A stretch of DNA of 64,000 bases. Origin: Lachnospiraceae bacterium JLR.KK002 (GTDB lineage: Bacteria; Bacillota; Clostridia; Lachnospirales; Lachnospiraceae). Each line of letters begins with the position of its first letter. Positions within the stretch are counted from its first letter, which is position 1. Below are positions 18,984-30,691 of this stretch, piece by piece. The notes beneath the pieces are model-generated. The model did no database searches. It saw only the letters and a list, made by a program, of their open reading frames with translations, and was not told the DNA's origin. Location of the stretch: the NCBI GenBank assembly GCA_036941025.1, contig JAYMNP010000001.1, positions 1,302,001 through 1,366,000 on the forward strand, written 5' to 3'. A program made the position numbers and the translations under genes.

Positions 18984-19472
18984 CTATGCTTTCTGATTGA
19001 TGTAGTTAATCAGCCCTTCCGCTTTGATAATTTTTTGCATAAATTCAGGAAACGCCTGTCCCTGGAAGGTAGTTCCTTTTGTTTTATCGGTAATGATTCC
19101 GCTGTCGAAATCAACCTCTACCTCATCTCCCGCTTCAATTCCCTGTGCTGCCTGCGGGCATTCAATAATGGGAAGACCGATATTAATGGCGTTCCGATAA
19201 AAAATTCTTGCAAATGTTTCCGCAATCACGCAGCTCACACCTGCAGCTTTGATGGCAATGGGGGCATGTTCTCTGGAAGAACCGCATCCGAAATTTTTAT
19301 CTGCCACAATCAAATCTCCCTGCCGGACTTTGTTTACAAAGTCTTTGTCAATGTCTTCCATACAGTGGGTGGCCAGTTCTTTCGGGTCTGAAGAATTCAG
19401 GTATCTTGCCGGAATAATCACGTCCGTATCCACATTGTCTCCATATTTAAATACTGTTCCGCTGGCTTTCAT
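18984..19472 (-). CDS. leuD: 3-Isopropylmalate dehydratase, small subunit
   Basis: Forms isopropylmalate isomerase with LeuC in leucine synthesis (2- to 3-isopropylmalate). The 162-residue swivelling domain shows [15 protein letters not shown], the [10 protein letters not shown] loop and [14 protein letters not shown]. The ATG comes 1 nt after the leuC stop, so translation is coupled. The archaeal/clostridial-type short LeuD is expected with the separate 420-residue LeuC. Confidence 0.95.
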   Translation of the reverse strand: MKASGTVFKYGDNVDTDVIIPARYLNSSDPKELATHCMEDIDKDFVNKVRQGDLIVADKNFGCGSSREHAPIAIKAAGVSCVIAETFARIFYRNAINIGLPIIECPQAAQGIEAGDEVEVDFDSGIITDKTKGTTFQGQAFPEFMQKIIKAEGLINYINQKA

Positions 19473-19473
19473 T

Positions 19474-20742
19474 TTATTTTCCCTCCTGTTTTGCTGGTGC
19501 TGAAATGTTACCGGTTACCGCACTGGCTGCGGCTACTGCCGGACTTGCAAGATATATTTCGGAATCCACATGTCCCATACGTCCTACGAAATTGCGGTTG
19601 GTGGTGGACACACAGCGTTCTCCCTCTGCCAGAATGCCCATGTAACCTCCAAGACACGGTCCGCAGGTAGGTGTGCTTACAATGGCGCCGGATTCTATAA
19701 ACGTTCGGATAAGTCCTTCTTCCATTGCATCCAGATAAATCCGCTGGGTGGCCGGAATTACGATACAGCGCACTCCCTTTGCCACTTTCTTTCCCTTTAA
19801 TATTTCCGCCGCTGTGCGCAGATCATCCAGCCGTCCGTTGGTACAGGAGCCAATCACAACCTGGTCAATGGCAATGTCTCCCACCTGGTCAATGGTTTTT
19901 GTATTTTCCGGTAAATGGGGAAATGCCACGGTAGGTTTCAGGGTACTTAAATCAATGGTATATGTTTCTTCGTATTCCGCATCCTCATCTGCCTCGTATA
20001 TCCTGAATTCCCTGTCAGAATGTTCTTTCATATAGGCAACTGCTTTCTCATCCACCGGGAAAATGCCGTTCTTTCCTCCTGCTTCAATAGCCATATTTGC
20101 AATGGTAAACCGGTCGTCCATGGACAGGCTGCCAATACCGTCTCCGGTGAATTCCATGGATTTATATAAAGCTCCGTCTACGCCAATCATACCGATAATA
20201 TGCAGAATCACGTCTTTTCCGCTGACCCATCGGGGCAGCTTGCCGGTAAGGTTGAATTTAATGGCGGAAGGAACCTTGAACCATGCCTTTCCGGTAGCCA
20301 TTCCCGCTGCCATGTCCGTACTTCCCACTCCTGTGGAAAAGGCGCCCAGCGCCCCATAGGTACAGGTGTGAGAATCTGCGCCGATAATCACGTCCCCTGC
20401 CACAGTAAGTCCCTGTTCAGGAAGAAGGGCGTGCTCAATTCCCATTTCTCCCACATCAAAATAATTGGTAATATCATGTTTGCAGGCAAATTCCCGGACA
20501 CATTTACAGTGCTGTGCGGATTTGATATCCTTATTGGGCACAAAATGGTCCATAACCAGAGCAATCCTGTCTTTATGAAATACACCTTCTGTTGTAAACT
20601 TATCCATTTCATGAATCGCCACCGGTGCGGTAATGTCATTTCCCAGCACCAGATCCAGTTCCGCTTCTATCAGCTGCCCTGCCTTTACTTCCGGAAGGCC
20701 CGCTGCTGCTGCCAGAATTTTCTGCGTCATCGTCATTCCCAT
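19474..20742 (-). CDS. leuC: 3-Isopropylmalate dehydratase, large subunit
   Basis: A 422-residue aconitase-superfamily enzyme. The 4Fe-4S cysteines are in [12 protein letters not shown] and [23 protein letters not shown] is also typical. AGGAGG lies 8 nt before the ATG. It is the first gene of a leuCD unit divergent from a LysR-type regulator, an arrangement that suggests direct control by that regulator. leuA and leuB are not in the window. Confidence 0.95.
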   Translation of the reverse strand: MGMTMTQKILAAAAGLPEVKAGQLIEAELDLVLGNDITAPVAIHEMDKFTTEGVFHKDRIALVMDHFVPNKDIKSAQHCKCVREFACKHDITNYFDVGEMGIEHALLPEQGLTVAGDVIIGADSHTCTYGALGAFSTGVGSTDMAAGMATGKAWFKVPSAIKFNLTGKLPRWVSGKDVILHIIGMIGVDGALYKSMEFTGDGIGSLSMDDRFTIANMAIEAGGKNGIFPVDEKAVAYMKEHSDREFRIYEADEDAEYEETYTIDLSTLKPTVAFPHLPENTKTIDQVGDIAIDQVVIGSCTNGRLDDLRTAAEILKGKKVAKGVRCIVIPATQRIYLDAMEEGLIRTFIESGAIVSTPTCGPCLGGYMGILAEGERCVSTTNRNFVGRMGHVDSEIYLASPAVAAASAVTGNISAPAKQEGK

Positions 20743-20806
20743 ATTTCAATCCTCCTGTTCCTTTCTTTCTGCTTGCTATTTTAGCATATTCCGTAGTATA
20801 ATAGAA

Positions 20807-20821
20807 ATACATATTAAGTAT
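20807..20821. promoter_or_regulatory. Candidate LysR-type operator
   Basis: ATAC-N7-GTAT, an inverted repeat of the T-N11-A class used by LysR regulators, in the 158-bp divergent space between leuC and the regulator. Confidence 0.55.
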
Positions 20822-20900
20822 AATCATTATAATGTACAGTTATGGCAAAACAGAGGGGACCTGTCCCATCAGATCAAAGAACAGGAAAGGACTGACATTC

Positions 20901-21812
20901 ATGGAACAGAATCTTTCATCTTACCGTATTTTTTATGCTGTTGCCAATACCGGCAATATTTCCAAAGCGGCAAAAGAGCTCTATATCAGCCAGCCGGCTA
21001 TCAGCAAATCCATACAGAAACTGGAGGAAAATATCGGGGTAAAGCTGTTTGAGCGCAGTTCCAGAGGAGTTCTCCTGACCCCGGAAGGGGAACTTTTGTA
21101 TACCCATGTAAAATCAGCCTTTGAGACCCTCACTCTGGGAGAAGACAAGTTGCGCCGCTCTATTGCCCTTGGGGTGGGAAATCTGACCATCGGCGTGAGC
21201 TCTACCTTATGCAAATATATCCTGCTTCCTTATCTGAAGGATTTTATCAAAAAATATCCTCATATCAATATTTCCATTGCCTGCCATTCCACCAATCAGA
21301 CGCTGAAACTTCTGGAAGACGGAAGGCTGGACATTGGTCTTATTGGCAAGCCTGAATTTTTGAAAAACATGAATTTCTATCCAATCCGGGAAATCGAAGA
21401 TATTTTTGTGGCCACCAGAGATTATCTGCACAACCTGAAAACCCGCGGCGTGGAAAAGCCTTTTCTTCTGCAGAGTTCCACCCTTCTGCTTCTGGACAGG
21501 GAAAATATGACCCGTCAGTATATTGACGACTATTTTCAGAACAGCCATATGCTGATTCAGGATATAATCGAGGTCTCCAATATGGACCTTCTGATTGAAA
21601 TGTCCAAAATCAGTCTTGGCATCGGCTGCGTCATCCGGGATTTCGTCCAGAATGAACTGAAAACCGGAGCACTTGTGGAAATTCCCCTTGGCGCTGCCAT
21701 TCCCAGGAGGTTTGTGGGCTTTGCCTATAAGAAAGACGCCAGAATTTCAAAGTCCCTGGAACATTTTATTGATTTTTATGAAGGCTATCATTTAGAATCG
21801 AACAAAGTGTAG
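20901..21812 (+). CDS. LysR-family transcriptional regulator of leuCD (inferred)
   Basis: Start placed at MEQNLSSYRIFYAVA (20901) behind AGGAAAGG; the frame extends upstream but without a family-like N-terminus. The 303-residue protein has an N-terminal winged helix (NISKAAKELYISQPAISKSI) and a C-terminal periplasmic-binding-like effector domain (from about residue 90). Divergence from leuC with a T-N11-A box between them supports control of leucine synthesis; effector unknown. Confidence 0.85.
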   Translation: MEQNLSSYRIFYAVANTGNISKAAKELYISQPAISKSIQKLEENIGVKLFERSSRGVLLTPEGELLYTHVKSAFETLTLGEDKLRRSIALGVGNLTIGVSSTLCKYILLPYLKDFIKKYPHINISIACHSTNQTLKLLEDGRLDIGLIGKPEFLKNMNFYPIREIEDIFVATRDYLHNLKTRGVEKPFLLQSSTLLLLDRENMTRQYIDDYFQNSHMLIQDIIEVSNMDLLIEMSKISLGIGCVIRDFVQNELKTGALVEIPLGAAIPRRFVGFAYKKDARISKSLEHFIDFYEGYHLESNKV

Positions 21813-21837
21813 AAGACCCTGTAAGATGAAAAAATGA

Positions 21838-21935
21838 GCTGCCGCAATATGCAGCTTATATACAGGATACGGATGAGGCCATGTACGGTCTGAATGGCAT
21901 GTCCTGTATACAGCGGCTTTGCGGCAGCCCTTTTT
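21838..21935. terminator. Large structured bidirectional terminator
   Basis: Lies between the convergent lysR and ilvC stops. An outer stem pairs GCTGCCGCAA (21838-21847) with TTGCGGCAGC (21919-21928), and an inner stem pairs TATACAGGA (21859-21867) with TCCTGTATA (21902-21910). A third CATG-containing pair sits in the apex. T-runs follow on plus (21931-21935) and minus (before 21834) strands. It is much longer than an ordinary terminator. Confidence 0.75.
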
Positions 21936-21955
21936 ACAAAAGTATATATTCCTGT

Positions 21956-23062
<1,107 letters not shown>

Positions 23063-23563
23063 TCAGTCAAACATTTTGACATCCGAAGAACCTCTTGTCA
23101 GTCCGGTGATTCCCGTTCTGGCCAGTTCCAGGATTTCATATCCTTCCAGCAATTCCAGAAAAGCCTCCAGCTTGCTCTGGCTTCCAATCAGTTCAATCAT
23201 CATGGAATCATTGGTTACGTCCACAATTTTTGTCTTGAAAATTTCCGCCAGGGAAATCACTGCCTGCCGCTCCGTGCTTTTTACACGGATTTTAATCAGA
23301 ATCAGCTCCCGGCATACGGAACTGCCGCTTTCCAGCTTTTTAATATCCACCACATCTTCCAGTTTGGCCAGTTGCTTTTCTATCTGTTCCAGTATCAGCT
23401 CATCGCCGCTTGAAACAATGGTTATTCTGGTAAATCTGGGATCTGCCGTTACCCCGGCAGATATGCTGTCTATATTATATCCTCTCCGGCTGAATAAACC
23501 GGATACATGGCTGAGTACATTGGGTGTATTCTCAACCAGAATTGATAATGCCTGTGTTTCCAT
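23063..23563 (-). CDS. ilvN: Acetolactate synthase, small (regulatory) subunit
   Basis: Start at METQALSILVENTPNVL (23563); the Shine-Dalgarno (AGGCAGG) is distant and weak. The 166-residue protein has an N-terminal ACT domain (LFSRRGYNIDSISAG) and a C-terminal ALS_ss domain. It regulates the catalytic IlvB, which is not in this window; ilvN-ilvC without ilvB is an uncommon but known clostridial layout. Spacing to ilvC is about 90 nt. Confidence 0.93.
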   Translation of the reverse strand: METQALSILVENTPNVLSHVSGLFSRRGYNIDSISAGVTADPRFTRITIVSSGDELILEQIEKQLAKLEDVVDIKKLESGSSVCRELILIKIRVKSTERQAVISLAEIFKTKIVDVTNDSMMIELIGSQSKLEAFLELLEGYEILELARTGITGLTRGSSDVKMFD

Positions 23564-23648
23564 GTACAAAACCTGCCTTTTCCTTTCCGCGCTGTCTCTG
23601 TTCACAGATATTTTGAGGTGGTTTCTTTCACCTGCGCGATTACTAATA

Positions 23649-23676
23649 AGTTTAGCATATTAAATCGGTTTGTCAA
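23649..23676 (-). promoter_or_regulatory. Predicted ilvNC promoter
   Basis: Minus-strand TTGACA (23676-23671), 16-bp spacer, TAAACT (23654-23649), about 85 nt upstream of the ilvN start. No T-box or attenuator was recognised in the short leader. Confidence 0.55.
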
Positions 23677-23770
23677 TAGATTCCGCCCGTTGTTTTCCCG
23701 GCAGCCATACGAATTATTTTTGATATGTATTCCTTCAGGTTATATCTACGCGTTTTTTCATAACCAGTTA

Positions 23771-25498
23771 TTACAGATTTGTAAAGACATCCGTTTCTTT
23801 CTGCAATTCTCCCACAATTTCCTGATTGATGTCCATGCGGCTGGTAATAGTTTCCATATCCTGCACCAGTGCCTGAGTGCTCCTTGCCACTCCGCTGATT
23901 CCCGTAACACCTTCATCAATTGCTCTGGTAATGGTGGCGATGGAGTCAGCAATTTCCACCATGGCGGTCAGCAGTTTATCTGTCTTTTCGTTAAAATCAT
24001 CCATGTTATGTTTGATATAATCCGCGTCACTTTTATACTGCTTGCCGGAATTTACAAATTCACGGAATTCCACCAGAATGGATTCATTCATGTAATTTAC
24101 CAGATTCTGTGCATGTTCAGACAGGTTATGTACCGCATGGATGACTATGCCGTTGATTTCCTGAATATGATTTGCCGTTTCCCTGCTGGAATCTGCAAGC
24201 TGGCGGATTTCATCTGCCACCACCCCAAATCCTCTGCCAGCCTCTCCGGCTCTGGCTGCTTCAATGGAGGCATTCAGTGCCAGCAGATTGGTCTGGGCGG
24301 AAATTTCCAGAATATCGTTGGTCAGGCTGTTTACCTGGTCTACGCTTTTGCTCTCCTTAATGGCTTCATTTAATACTTCCAGAATTTCCTTTACTTTTGC
24401 TCCGGTGGTATTCATATTTGTCTGAGCAGAATGTTCCATGGTATCTGCCCGTTCTTTCATTTTCATGGAGTATTCATTGATTTCATTACATTCTTCCGCC
24501 ATTTCCGTGACATCGCGTTTCATTTCTTCCGCACTGGCATTGATTAGCGACGCATTGTTTGCCACCTGCTGTATGGTGGCTGACAGTTCTTCTGCAAGAG
24601 CTGACAAATCCGTGGCGCTGGCATTGGAAGTTCTGGTCCGTTCCAGTACTTCCCCTGTCACATCATCAATTTTCCTGGAACTGCCCTGTATTACATGGAG
24701 GATATTCTGCAGCTTTTCCATAAACGTATTAATTCCCATCCCAAGGGCTGAAATTTCATCGTTAGACACAATGGTAATACGTCTGGTCAGGTCTCCCTGA
24801 GCAGTGTCAATATCACGGATGATATCAGAAATTTCTTTTTCCGCATGGGTAATGGGAGTTACCACTCTCCGCACAATTACAACAACTGTCGTCAGTATCA
24901 GCAGGATACAGATAGTGACGGAAATCACGCTGATCAGCATGGATGTTTTATATACGGACTCCAGCTGCTTTCTGGCCAGAGCAGTCCGCTGGTTGACAGA
25001 CTGATTCAGTTCATTCACATTTTCTTCCATGGCGGTTCCAAAAGCTGCCACATCGCCGTTCGCACAGCCATAGGCTTCCGCCGTTTTTCTGTCGGCGCTG
25101 GCACATACAAGAAGTACCAGTGCATGTTTGAAAGAATCATAATTTTCCAGCAGGTTCTGATAAGCAGTGTTATCATTTTCCGTCACATATTCACTGTATT
25201 GTTCCAGCTTCCCGTCCAGCGCGGCTTCTTTTTCTTTTATCTGACTGACCACAGTAATCATGGTCTGATAATCGGTGGCCACAATATGGGACAATGCCAG
25301 CCGGTGTATGGTCTGCACATCCTGGTGGATTTCTTCCAGAGCAGACTTTCCCATCATATAATTATCAGAAATGTCTGCAGCATTATTGTTCACATTCCTG
25401 ATGTTGTTTACTGCCAGTGCATTGGATATAACTGCCACAATTCCAAGCAGTGCAACGGGCAGCATTAAAAGATATTTAATACTGAGCGTTTTCTTCAT
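23771..25498 (-). CDS. Methyl-accepting chemotaxis protein, SBP-linked
   Basis: Start at [12 protein letters not shown] (25498) behind AAGGAG. The 575-residue receptor has TM1 (about 9-30), a four-helix-bundle-type sensor, TM2 (about 187-212), HAMP, and a signalling domain whose hairpin tip reads [20 protein letters not shown]. The extracytoplasmic part is small and helical, typical of receptors that read a binding protein. Its start is 22 nt after the solute-binding lipoprotein gene, which suggests a dedicated partner. No CheA/CheW genes are nearby. Confidence 0.9.
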   Translation of the reverse strand: MKKTLSIKYLLMLPVALLGIVAVISNALAVNNIRNVNNNAADISDNYMMGKSALEEIHQDVQTIHRLALSHIVATDYQTMITVVSQIKEKEAALDGKLEQYSEYVTENDNTAYQNLLENYDSFKHALVLLVCASADRKTAEAYGCANGDVAAFGTAMEENVNELNQSVNQRTALARKQLESVYKTSMLISVISVTICILLILTTVVVIVRRVVTPITHAEKEISDIIRDIDTAQGDLTRRITIVSNDEISALGMGINTFMEKLQNILHVIQGSSRKIDDVTGEVLERTRTSNASATDLSALAEELSATIQQVANNASLINASAEEMKRDVTEMAEECNEINEYSMKMKERADTMEHSAQTNMNTTGAKVKEILEVLNEAIKESKSVDQVNSLTNDILEISAQTNLLALNASIEAARAGEAGRGFGVVADEIRQLADSSRETANHIQEINGIVIHAVHNLSEHAQNLVNYMNESILVEFREFVNSGKQYKSDADYIKHNMDDFNEKTDKLLTAMVEIADSIATITRAIDEGVTGISGVARSTQALVQDMETITSRMDINQEIVGELQKETDVFTNL

Positions 25499-25520
25499 TC
25501 GACTCTCCTTTGACCATACC

Positions 25521-26789
25521 TTATTGGGCAGTGATTCCTTCCACCATTTTATCCAGCAATGTCTGTAAATCTTCTCCCTGCGGATTCCCCTCAGCCAGTT
25601 TCCCGGCAAATTCGGTTACCGGCTCCCAGTAATTGCCGCCAATCCGCTGCAGGCAGGAAAATTCTGACTGTTCCAGCAGGGCGGTAATTGCCGGTGAAGC
25701 ATGAATTTCCTCTGATTCCGCCACTTTTATATTGGAAGGGCCCTGTCCCCGCTTTTCAAAACGGATTCTCTGGTTCTCCTCTCTGGTAATCCACTCCGCC
25801 AGTTTTTCTGCCCAGTCATGATGTCTGGAATAAGCATTGACCCCGGCCAGTTTATATCCGGAAAAAGAGGCCATCTGAATCTGCGTTTCTCCGCAGTTAT
25901 AGACCGGAAGTTTTGCGGCTCCGTAATCATTTCCCCAGGCTTTTTCCACGCCTACCGCATTCCATACGCCATTAATCCCTGCTATTACGCTGCCGTTCTG
26001 CACACCTGTCATAAAATCACTGTCGCTCAGCAGCGCAAATCCCGGATGGGCTGCCAGGTCTGCCATTGCCTTTGCAACGTCCACACCTTTCACAGGGCCT
26101 TCTGTTCCGTTCCAGGTACAGTAATTGGTAATCCCGTCTTCGTTCAGCCCTACCTCCAGCCCCGTATTTCCAAAGAAAGTATATACATACCAGGCAGAGG
26201 ACCAGTCCATGGTAATCTTCTTATTATTTGCCGCTGCAATTTCCAGCATTTTATCCAGGGAAGCCACGTCCTCCGGAGAAAAATATTTTTTGTTATAATA
26301 AAAAAAATACCCGTTATCCGCTGTCATGGGATATGCATACAGGGTATCGCCCACTGAGGCTGCCGCCACCGATTCCGGGGAGTTCGCCGCCTTTATCTGT
26401 TCTGCCTGTTCCACAGGCTCCAATGCTCCGGCAGCTACCAGTGTGTTCAGCTGATCATCTGCAAAGGCAAATACATCTGCCCCTTCTTCCAGATCTTTCA
26501 TCAGAGTATCTTTACAGGTTGATTCACTTTCCGCTACGAAAGTAATTTCAAATTCTGCCTGGTCTTTGTATGCCTCCTGAAAGTCTGTAAACATTTCCTG
26601 TAAGAGTGCTTCGTCTTCTTCTCCTCCCCATACAAGCAGGTCTACGACGCCTTCCTGCTTTGTATCGGTGGTTTCCTGCCGGTTGTCAGAAGTTTCTGTT
26701 TTCCTGCTGCCGGAGGATTTGTTCTGACATCCACCGGTCAGTGCTGCCAGAATAATTATGGCAGCCGTCATAATCCATTTTTTCTTCAT
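25521..26789 (-). CDS. Extracellular solute-binding lipoprotein (family 1)
   Basis: A 422-residue lipoprotein: [21 protein letters not shown] gives a signal peptide with lipobox LTGGC, then a Ser/Thr/Lys-rich linker and a periplasmic-binding fold ([35 protein letters not shown]). The family usually binds oligosaccharides for ABC importers. Here no permease or ATPase gene is adjacent; instead a chemoreceptor follows, so a sensing role is inferred. Ligand unknown. Confidence 0.88.
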   Translation of the reverse strand: MKKKWIMTAAIIILAALTGGCQNKSSGSRKTETSDNRQETTDTKQEGVVDLLVWGGEEDEALLQEMFTDFQEAYKDQAEFEITFVAESESTCKDTLMKDLEEGADVFAFADDQLNTLVAAGALEPVEQAEQIKAANSPESVAAASVGDTLYAYPMTADNGYFFYYNKKYFSPEDVASLDKMLEIAAANNKKITMDWSSAWYVYTFFGNTGLEVGLNEDGITNYCTWNGTEGPVKGVDVAKAMADLAAHPGFALLSDSDFMTGVQNGSVIAGINGVWNAVGVEKAWGNDYGAAKLPVYNCGETQIQMASFSGYKLAGVNAYSRHHDWAEKLAEWITREENQRIRFEKRGQGPSNIKVAESEEIHASPAITALLEQSEFSCLQRIGGNYWEPVTEFAGKLAEGNPQGEDLQTLLDKMVEGITAQ

Positions 26790-26803
26790 ATGTTACTCCC
26801 ATC

Positions 26804-27673
26804 TCACTGCAATTCTGAAGGACGGTTCCAGTTCTCATCAATTCCGTGAGCTTTCCACTGGTTGTCTTCTTCCAGATAACCTTCTACCGCCAGATACTGA
26901 AATCTGCTGACTGTTTTCAATGCATCATAAATATAGCGAAGGGGAATTCTGGAACGATTATTTTCTGGATTTCCCGGCTCCGCCAGAAATACCGTATCAT
27001 CTTCTTCCTGATACAGCCAGATATTCACATAATGTCCGGGGGTATTCTGCCAGTAAGTGTCATCCTCTGCACTGGTAATCAGCACTACCGCTGATTTTAA
27101 TGTTTTCATCTGTTCCTGGAACATTTCATAGGTTTCCGGTTTTCGGTACAGCTTACATCTCACGCCGCATTTTCGCAGAACATGCCGCATTTCTTTCCAG
27201 TCTATGGCCCCATACCTTCCATCCGGCGCATAAGAGGAAGATGAGACTGCATATTCAAACATATCCCAGGGGGAAACTTCATAGGGAGATAAGGTATTAT
27301 AGATATTGGCCATGCAGCACAGGCCGCACCCGAATCCTCCAAAAGGGTTTCCTTCTACACTGAACTGGCACCATTCTCCTGACCAGGGAATTCCTTCGCT
27401 CCAGGACTTCGGCCCCTGCAGAAACGTATGAACTTTCTGTTCATAAATGGTAAATGCCCGTACCATTGCCTGCCTGTCTTCCTCAGATAAATTCTGCTCC
27501 AGCCAGTTTGCCGAACCTGCATACAGACTTTTCTTATCTGTATAGATATTTACCGTTTCCCTCACCTCAGGCTGTTCTTTCTCTTTTTTGAGCCAGATTG
27601 CCAGAAAGCCCAGCAGACATATCACCAGTAATGTTCCGGCCGCAGGCAGGTATTTTTTTATACGCTCTTTCAT
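26804..27673 (-). CDS. Membrane-anchored C39-like cysteine peptidase
   Basis: A 289-residue protein with one N-terminal helix (residues about 8-27) and an outer C39_2-type papain-like domain. The Cys box is GFGCGLCCMANIYN and the His box is PGHYVNIW; an Asp/Asn follows in AEPGNPENN. C39-like enzymes cut leader peptides or peptide bonds, or are inactive. It lies 14 nt before the lipoprotein gene and 10 nt behind the DUF1963 gene. Substrate unknown. Confidence 0.7.
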   Translation of the reverse strand: MKERIKKYLPAAGTLLVICLLGFLAIWLKKEKEQPEVRETVNIYTDKKSLYAGSANWLEQNLSEEDRQAMVRAFTIYEQKVHTFLQGPKSWSEGIPWSGEWCQFSVEGNPFGGFGCGLCCMANIYNTLSPYEVSPWDMFEYAVSSSSYAPDGRYGAIDWKEMRHVLRKCGVRCKLYRKPETYEMFQEQMKTLKSAVVLITSAEDDTYWQNTPGHYVNIWLYQEEDDTVFLAEPGNPENNRSRIPLRYIYDALKTVSRFQYLAVEGYLEEDNQWKAHGIDENWNRPSELQ

Positions 27674-27683
27674 TTTGCATCCT

Positions 27684-28535
27684 TTAACAGCAATCCCAGT
27701 TGTACAGGACTTTGCTGAAATCCTTCTTTTTCAAATCTTCCCGGTTAATAAAGAAATTGGCCACCCCTGCGTCTCCCCATAAAATATAATCCTCATCCCC
27801 GCCGTAATCGGAATCCATCTGGAACAGCAGGGTATCGTAATAGCGATACCTTTCCTCATACTCTCTTGGGTCTGTCTGGGTAAAATAAGGATAGCCCAGC
27901 AGCCAGTGATTTTCGTTTGAAAATTCTTCCCATACTTTTTTCCGGGCCTCACCGTCCAGAATCTGATACAGGGACTGGCCTTCACACTGTTTTCCGAATT
28001 TTTCCTGAGCAATATCCCGAAAGAGCGTGACAAACCGATAATCTTCTCCTCCCATAAACACCTGTTCTCCGGTTATTTTCAGAGCCACTTCCCTGAAGAT
28101 GGGCGAAAATTCATCCGGATTATCATCTGTACATGACGGAATTCCCAGACTTCTGACCTGTTCTTCCGTCACCTGTTCATTTACGGTCTCATGATAAACC
28201 ACCCTGAAATTCTTCTGGGCATCCTGTTCATCAAAATCCATCCCGTATACATCATCCAATGCGATAAAAAACTGCAGCATTCCCGTTTCCGGGAGCAGCT
28301 CGTCCCCCTCCGGATTCCAAAACATCTGCTCCAGATTAATCTGGGCCAGGAGCATCAGTTTCCTGCCTTCGCTGTCTGTGGGATATTCTTTCTCCATATC
28401 CCACCAGGGCAGGCCGCCGAACTTACTGTCCGACAAATCCGGTTTCGTTTCGGGGTCAATGACCAGGGAATATGCATAAGTCCTGGTTCTCTTTTTTAAT
28501 TCTTCTATGATTTCTCTGGCTTCTTCCCAGTTCAT
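27684..28535 (-). CDS. DUF1963 (YwqG-like) protein
   Basis: Start at MNWEEAREII (28535) behind GGAGG; the ATG five codons upstream overlaps the RBS. The 283-residue cytoplasmic protein matches the DUF1963/YwqG pattern: SKFGGLPWWD, LMLLAQINLEQM, LPETGMLQFFI, LLFQMDSDYG, WGDAGVANFFI. Molecular function is not established for the family. First gene of a four-gene minus-strand operon ending with the chemoreceptor. Confidence 0.8.
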   Translation of the reverse strand: MNWEEAREIIEELKKRTRTYAYSLVIDPETKPDLSDSKFGGLPWWDMEKEYPTDSEGRKLMLLAQINLEQMFWNPEGDELLPETGMLQFFIALDDVYGMDFDEQDAQKNFRVVYHETVNEQVTEEQVRSLGIPSCTDDNPDEFSPIFREVALKITGEQVFMGGEDYRFVTLFRDIAQEKFGKQCEGQSLYQILDGEARKKVWEEFSNENHWLLGYPYFTQTDPREYEERYRYYDTLLFQMDSDYGGDEDYILWGDAGVANFFINREDLKKKDFSKVLYNWDCC

Positions 28536-28616
28536 ACTGTTTTCCTCCATCAGTCTCAGGAAATATTTTCAGCGAAAAACTTATCAGTGAAAGAGTCAGC
28601 GTTCCGGCATTTACCG

Positions 28617-30605
28617 CTATTCTGAAGCAAGGGTAAACTGTTCTACCAGTTCTTTCAGACAGGCAGCCTCAGCGGAAAGCTGTTCACTGGCGGCTGCTCC
28701 TTCCTCGGCGGTAGCACTGTTGCTCTGTACAACAACCGAAATCTGATTGATACCTTCGGAAACCTGCTCAACCGACTCTGACTGCTCATTGGATACGATT
28801 GCAATATGGTCTATGGAATCAACCACAGACTGAATACTGTTTACGACGCCCAGCAGGACATTTGCTGTATTTTGAGCAATTTCCGTACCGATATGTACCG
28901 CATCCGTAGAATTGGCAATAAGTTCCGATGTATTTTTAGCCGCCTGCGCAGATTTACCGGCAAGACTGCGTACTTCCTCGGCAACAACAGAAAATCCCTT
29001 TCCCGCACTTCCCGCTCTGGCTGCCTCCACTGCTGCATTCAGCGCAAGTATATTGGTCTGGAATGCAATATCGTCTATTGTCTTAAGAATCTTTTCAATT
29101 TCCTCGGAACTGCTCTGAATCTTTTCCATGGCATCTACCAGATTCTGCATTTTCTGATTACACAGGAATACTTCTTCGCCGGTCTGATGGGTCTGGCCTC
29201 TCACATCCAGCGCTCCGCTGGCTGTATTTTTAACTTCTTCAGAAATCACGCTGACCCGCGCTGCCAGTTCCTGTACCGAGCTGGCCTGTTCCGTAGTTCC
29301 CTGGCTGAGTGTCTGCGCACTTGAGGATAACTGGTTGCTGGCATTCGCCACCTCCTCGGCAGAATGGTTTACCTGACGCATGGCGCCGCTCAGTTCCACT
29401 CTCATATTCCGCATGGAGAGCAGAATATTCCGAAAACTGCCCACATATACTTCTTCATGTTCCGTATGGACATCCAGATTCTGGTTTGCCATCTCGTTGA
29501 GCAGATAACTGATATCGTTGATAACCGTGCACAGCCCTTCTACCAGGGCTTCGGTGGATTTCACAAGCACGCCTGTTTCATCTCTGTTGTTAATCCTGGG
29601 CATTGGCGTGTCCAAATCGCCCTCTACCAGGAGCTTCATGCGGTTTACACAGGCTTTCATCGGTTTACCGATATTGAGTGCCAGGGTCAGAGCAACAATA
29701 ACGGAAAGCAGTATGGAAACCACGATTACTGCAATGTTGATAACCATTGCATCCCGCGTGGACGCCAGATAATTAAGCTGAGGTGCGGTCACTGCAATAC
29801 TCCAGCCGTCCGTATCCAGCACAGGGGCATAGGCCGCAAACATCTTATCTTCTCCGCTTGTATATTCTCCGCTTGTATATTCTCCGAATCCGTTTTTCCC
29901 CTGGCGCATTTCGGCATGAATCGCTGCCAGTTCCTTCAGTGAAGAGTCGTTCTGTGCCTCCGCTTCTATATTCTGAACCGTAATGGTATCAAGCGTAATA
30001 TCTGCAATTGTGTTGCCGGATTTATTAATCATGTAAGCTCTGCTGTTTTCACCAAGCTGAATAGCGGATACAATATCGTTCAGAAAAGTCTCGTGGGGAA
30101 CAAAATATACGACGCCCACAATGGATTCTCCATAATTTCCTCCGTCATATAAAGGCGCTGCCACCATAATGGACAGTTCACCTGTAATCTTGCTGATTAA
30201 AGGCTCTGACACAAAAATATTCCCGTCCATGGCCTGCCGCACATATTCACGGTCTGAGTAATCATTTCCATCAAAGATACTGATACCATCCGCGCCCACA
30301 ATGTTTCCTCTCTGAAAACCATGCATGGAAACGCGCTCGTCGATAATGGCCTGTTTTTCTTCCACCGGCACTTCCGGGTCTGATAGCTGCGGAATACACC
30401 CGACTTCCATGACCACGTTCTTATATGCCGCCAGCTCCTGCTGCGCCCGTCCTGCCGCCAGAACTGCAGTCTGGCTCATCATATGTTCCACTGTGGACAT
30501 GGTATTGTTATAGTTCAGCATGATGCTTGAAGTTCCGGATGTAACCAGCCCAATCAGAACCGTCAGAATAAGACTTAAAGTGATTTTGGTTCGAATGCTT
30601 TTCAT
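28617..30605 (-). CDS. Methyl-accepting chemotaxis protein with dCache domain
   Basis: A 662-residue receptor: TM1 (about 9-30), a double Cache sensor (about 35-285; [26 protein letters not shown]), TM2 (about 287-312), HAMP, and a signalling domain with [20 protein letters not shown]. Cache domains often bind amino acids or organic acids directly. A 15-bp tandem duplication near 29860-29885 gives [11 protein letters not shown] in the sensor. GGGGGTAC lies upstream of the ATG. Not tightly linked to the DUF1963 operon downstream. Confidence 0.92.
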   Translation of the reverse strand: MKSIRTKITLSLILTVLIGLVTSGTSSIMLNYNNTMSTVEHMMSQTAVLAAGRAQQELAAYKNVVMEVGCIPQLSDPEVPVEEKQAIIDERVSMHGFQRGNIVGADGISIFDGNDYSDREYVRQAMDGNIFVSEPLISKITGELSIMVAAPLYDGGNYGESIVGVVYFVPHETFLNDIVSAIQLGENSRAYMINKSGNTIADITLDTITVQNIEAEAQNDSSLKELAAIHAEMRQGKNGFGEYTSGEYTSGEDKMFAAYAPVLDTDGWSIAVTAPQLNYLASTRDAMVINIAVIVVSILLSVIVALTLALNIGKPMKACVNRMKLLVEGDLDTPMPRINNRDETGVLVKSTEALVEGLCTVINDISYLLNEMANQNLDVHTEHEEVYVGSFRNILLSMRNMRVELSGAMRQVNHSAEEVANASNQLSSSAQTLSQGTTEQASSVQELAARVSVISEEVKNTASGALDVRGQTHQTGEEVFLCNQKMQNLVDAMEKIQSSSEEIEKILKTIDDIAFQTNILALNAAVEAARAGSAGKGFSVVAEEVRSLAGKSAQAAKNTSELIANSTDAVHIGTEIAQNTANVLLGVVNSIQSVVDSIDHIAIVSNEQSESVEQVSEGINQISVVVQSNSATAEEGAAASEQLSAEAACLKELVEQFTLASE

Positions 30606-30691
30606 TTCAATGTACCCCCTGCTTGCATAGTTGAAATATGAGATGTCTCAGTCTGCATATTCAACCCTTTTTCCTGATGTTACAAATATTA

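Noticed and set aside
23606..23770. T-box or attenuator leader of ilvNC
   Set aside because: The leader after the predicted promoter is short and no T-box sequence or specifier stem was recognised.
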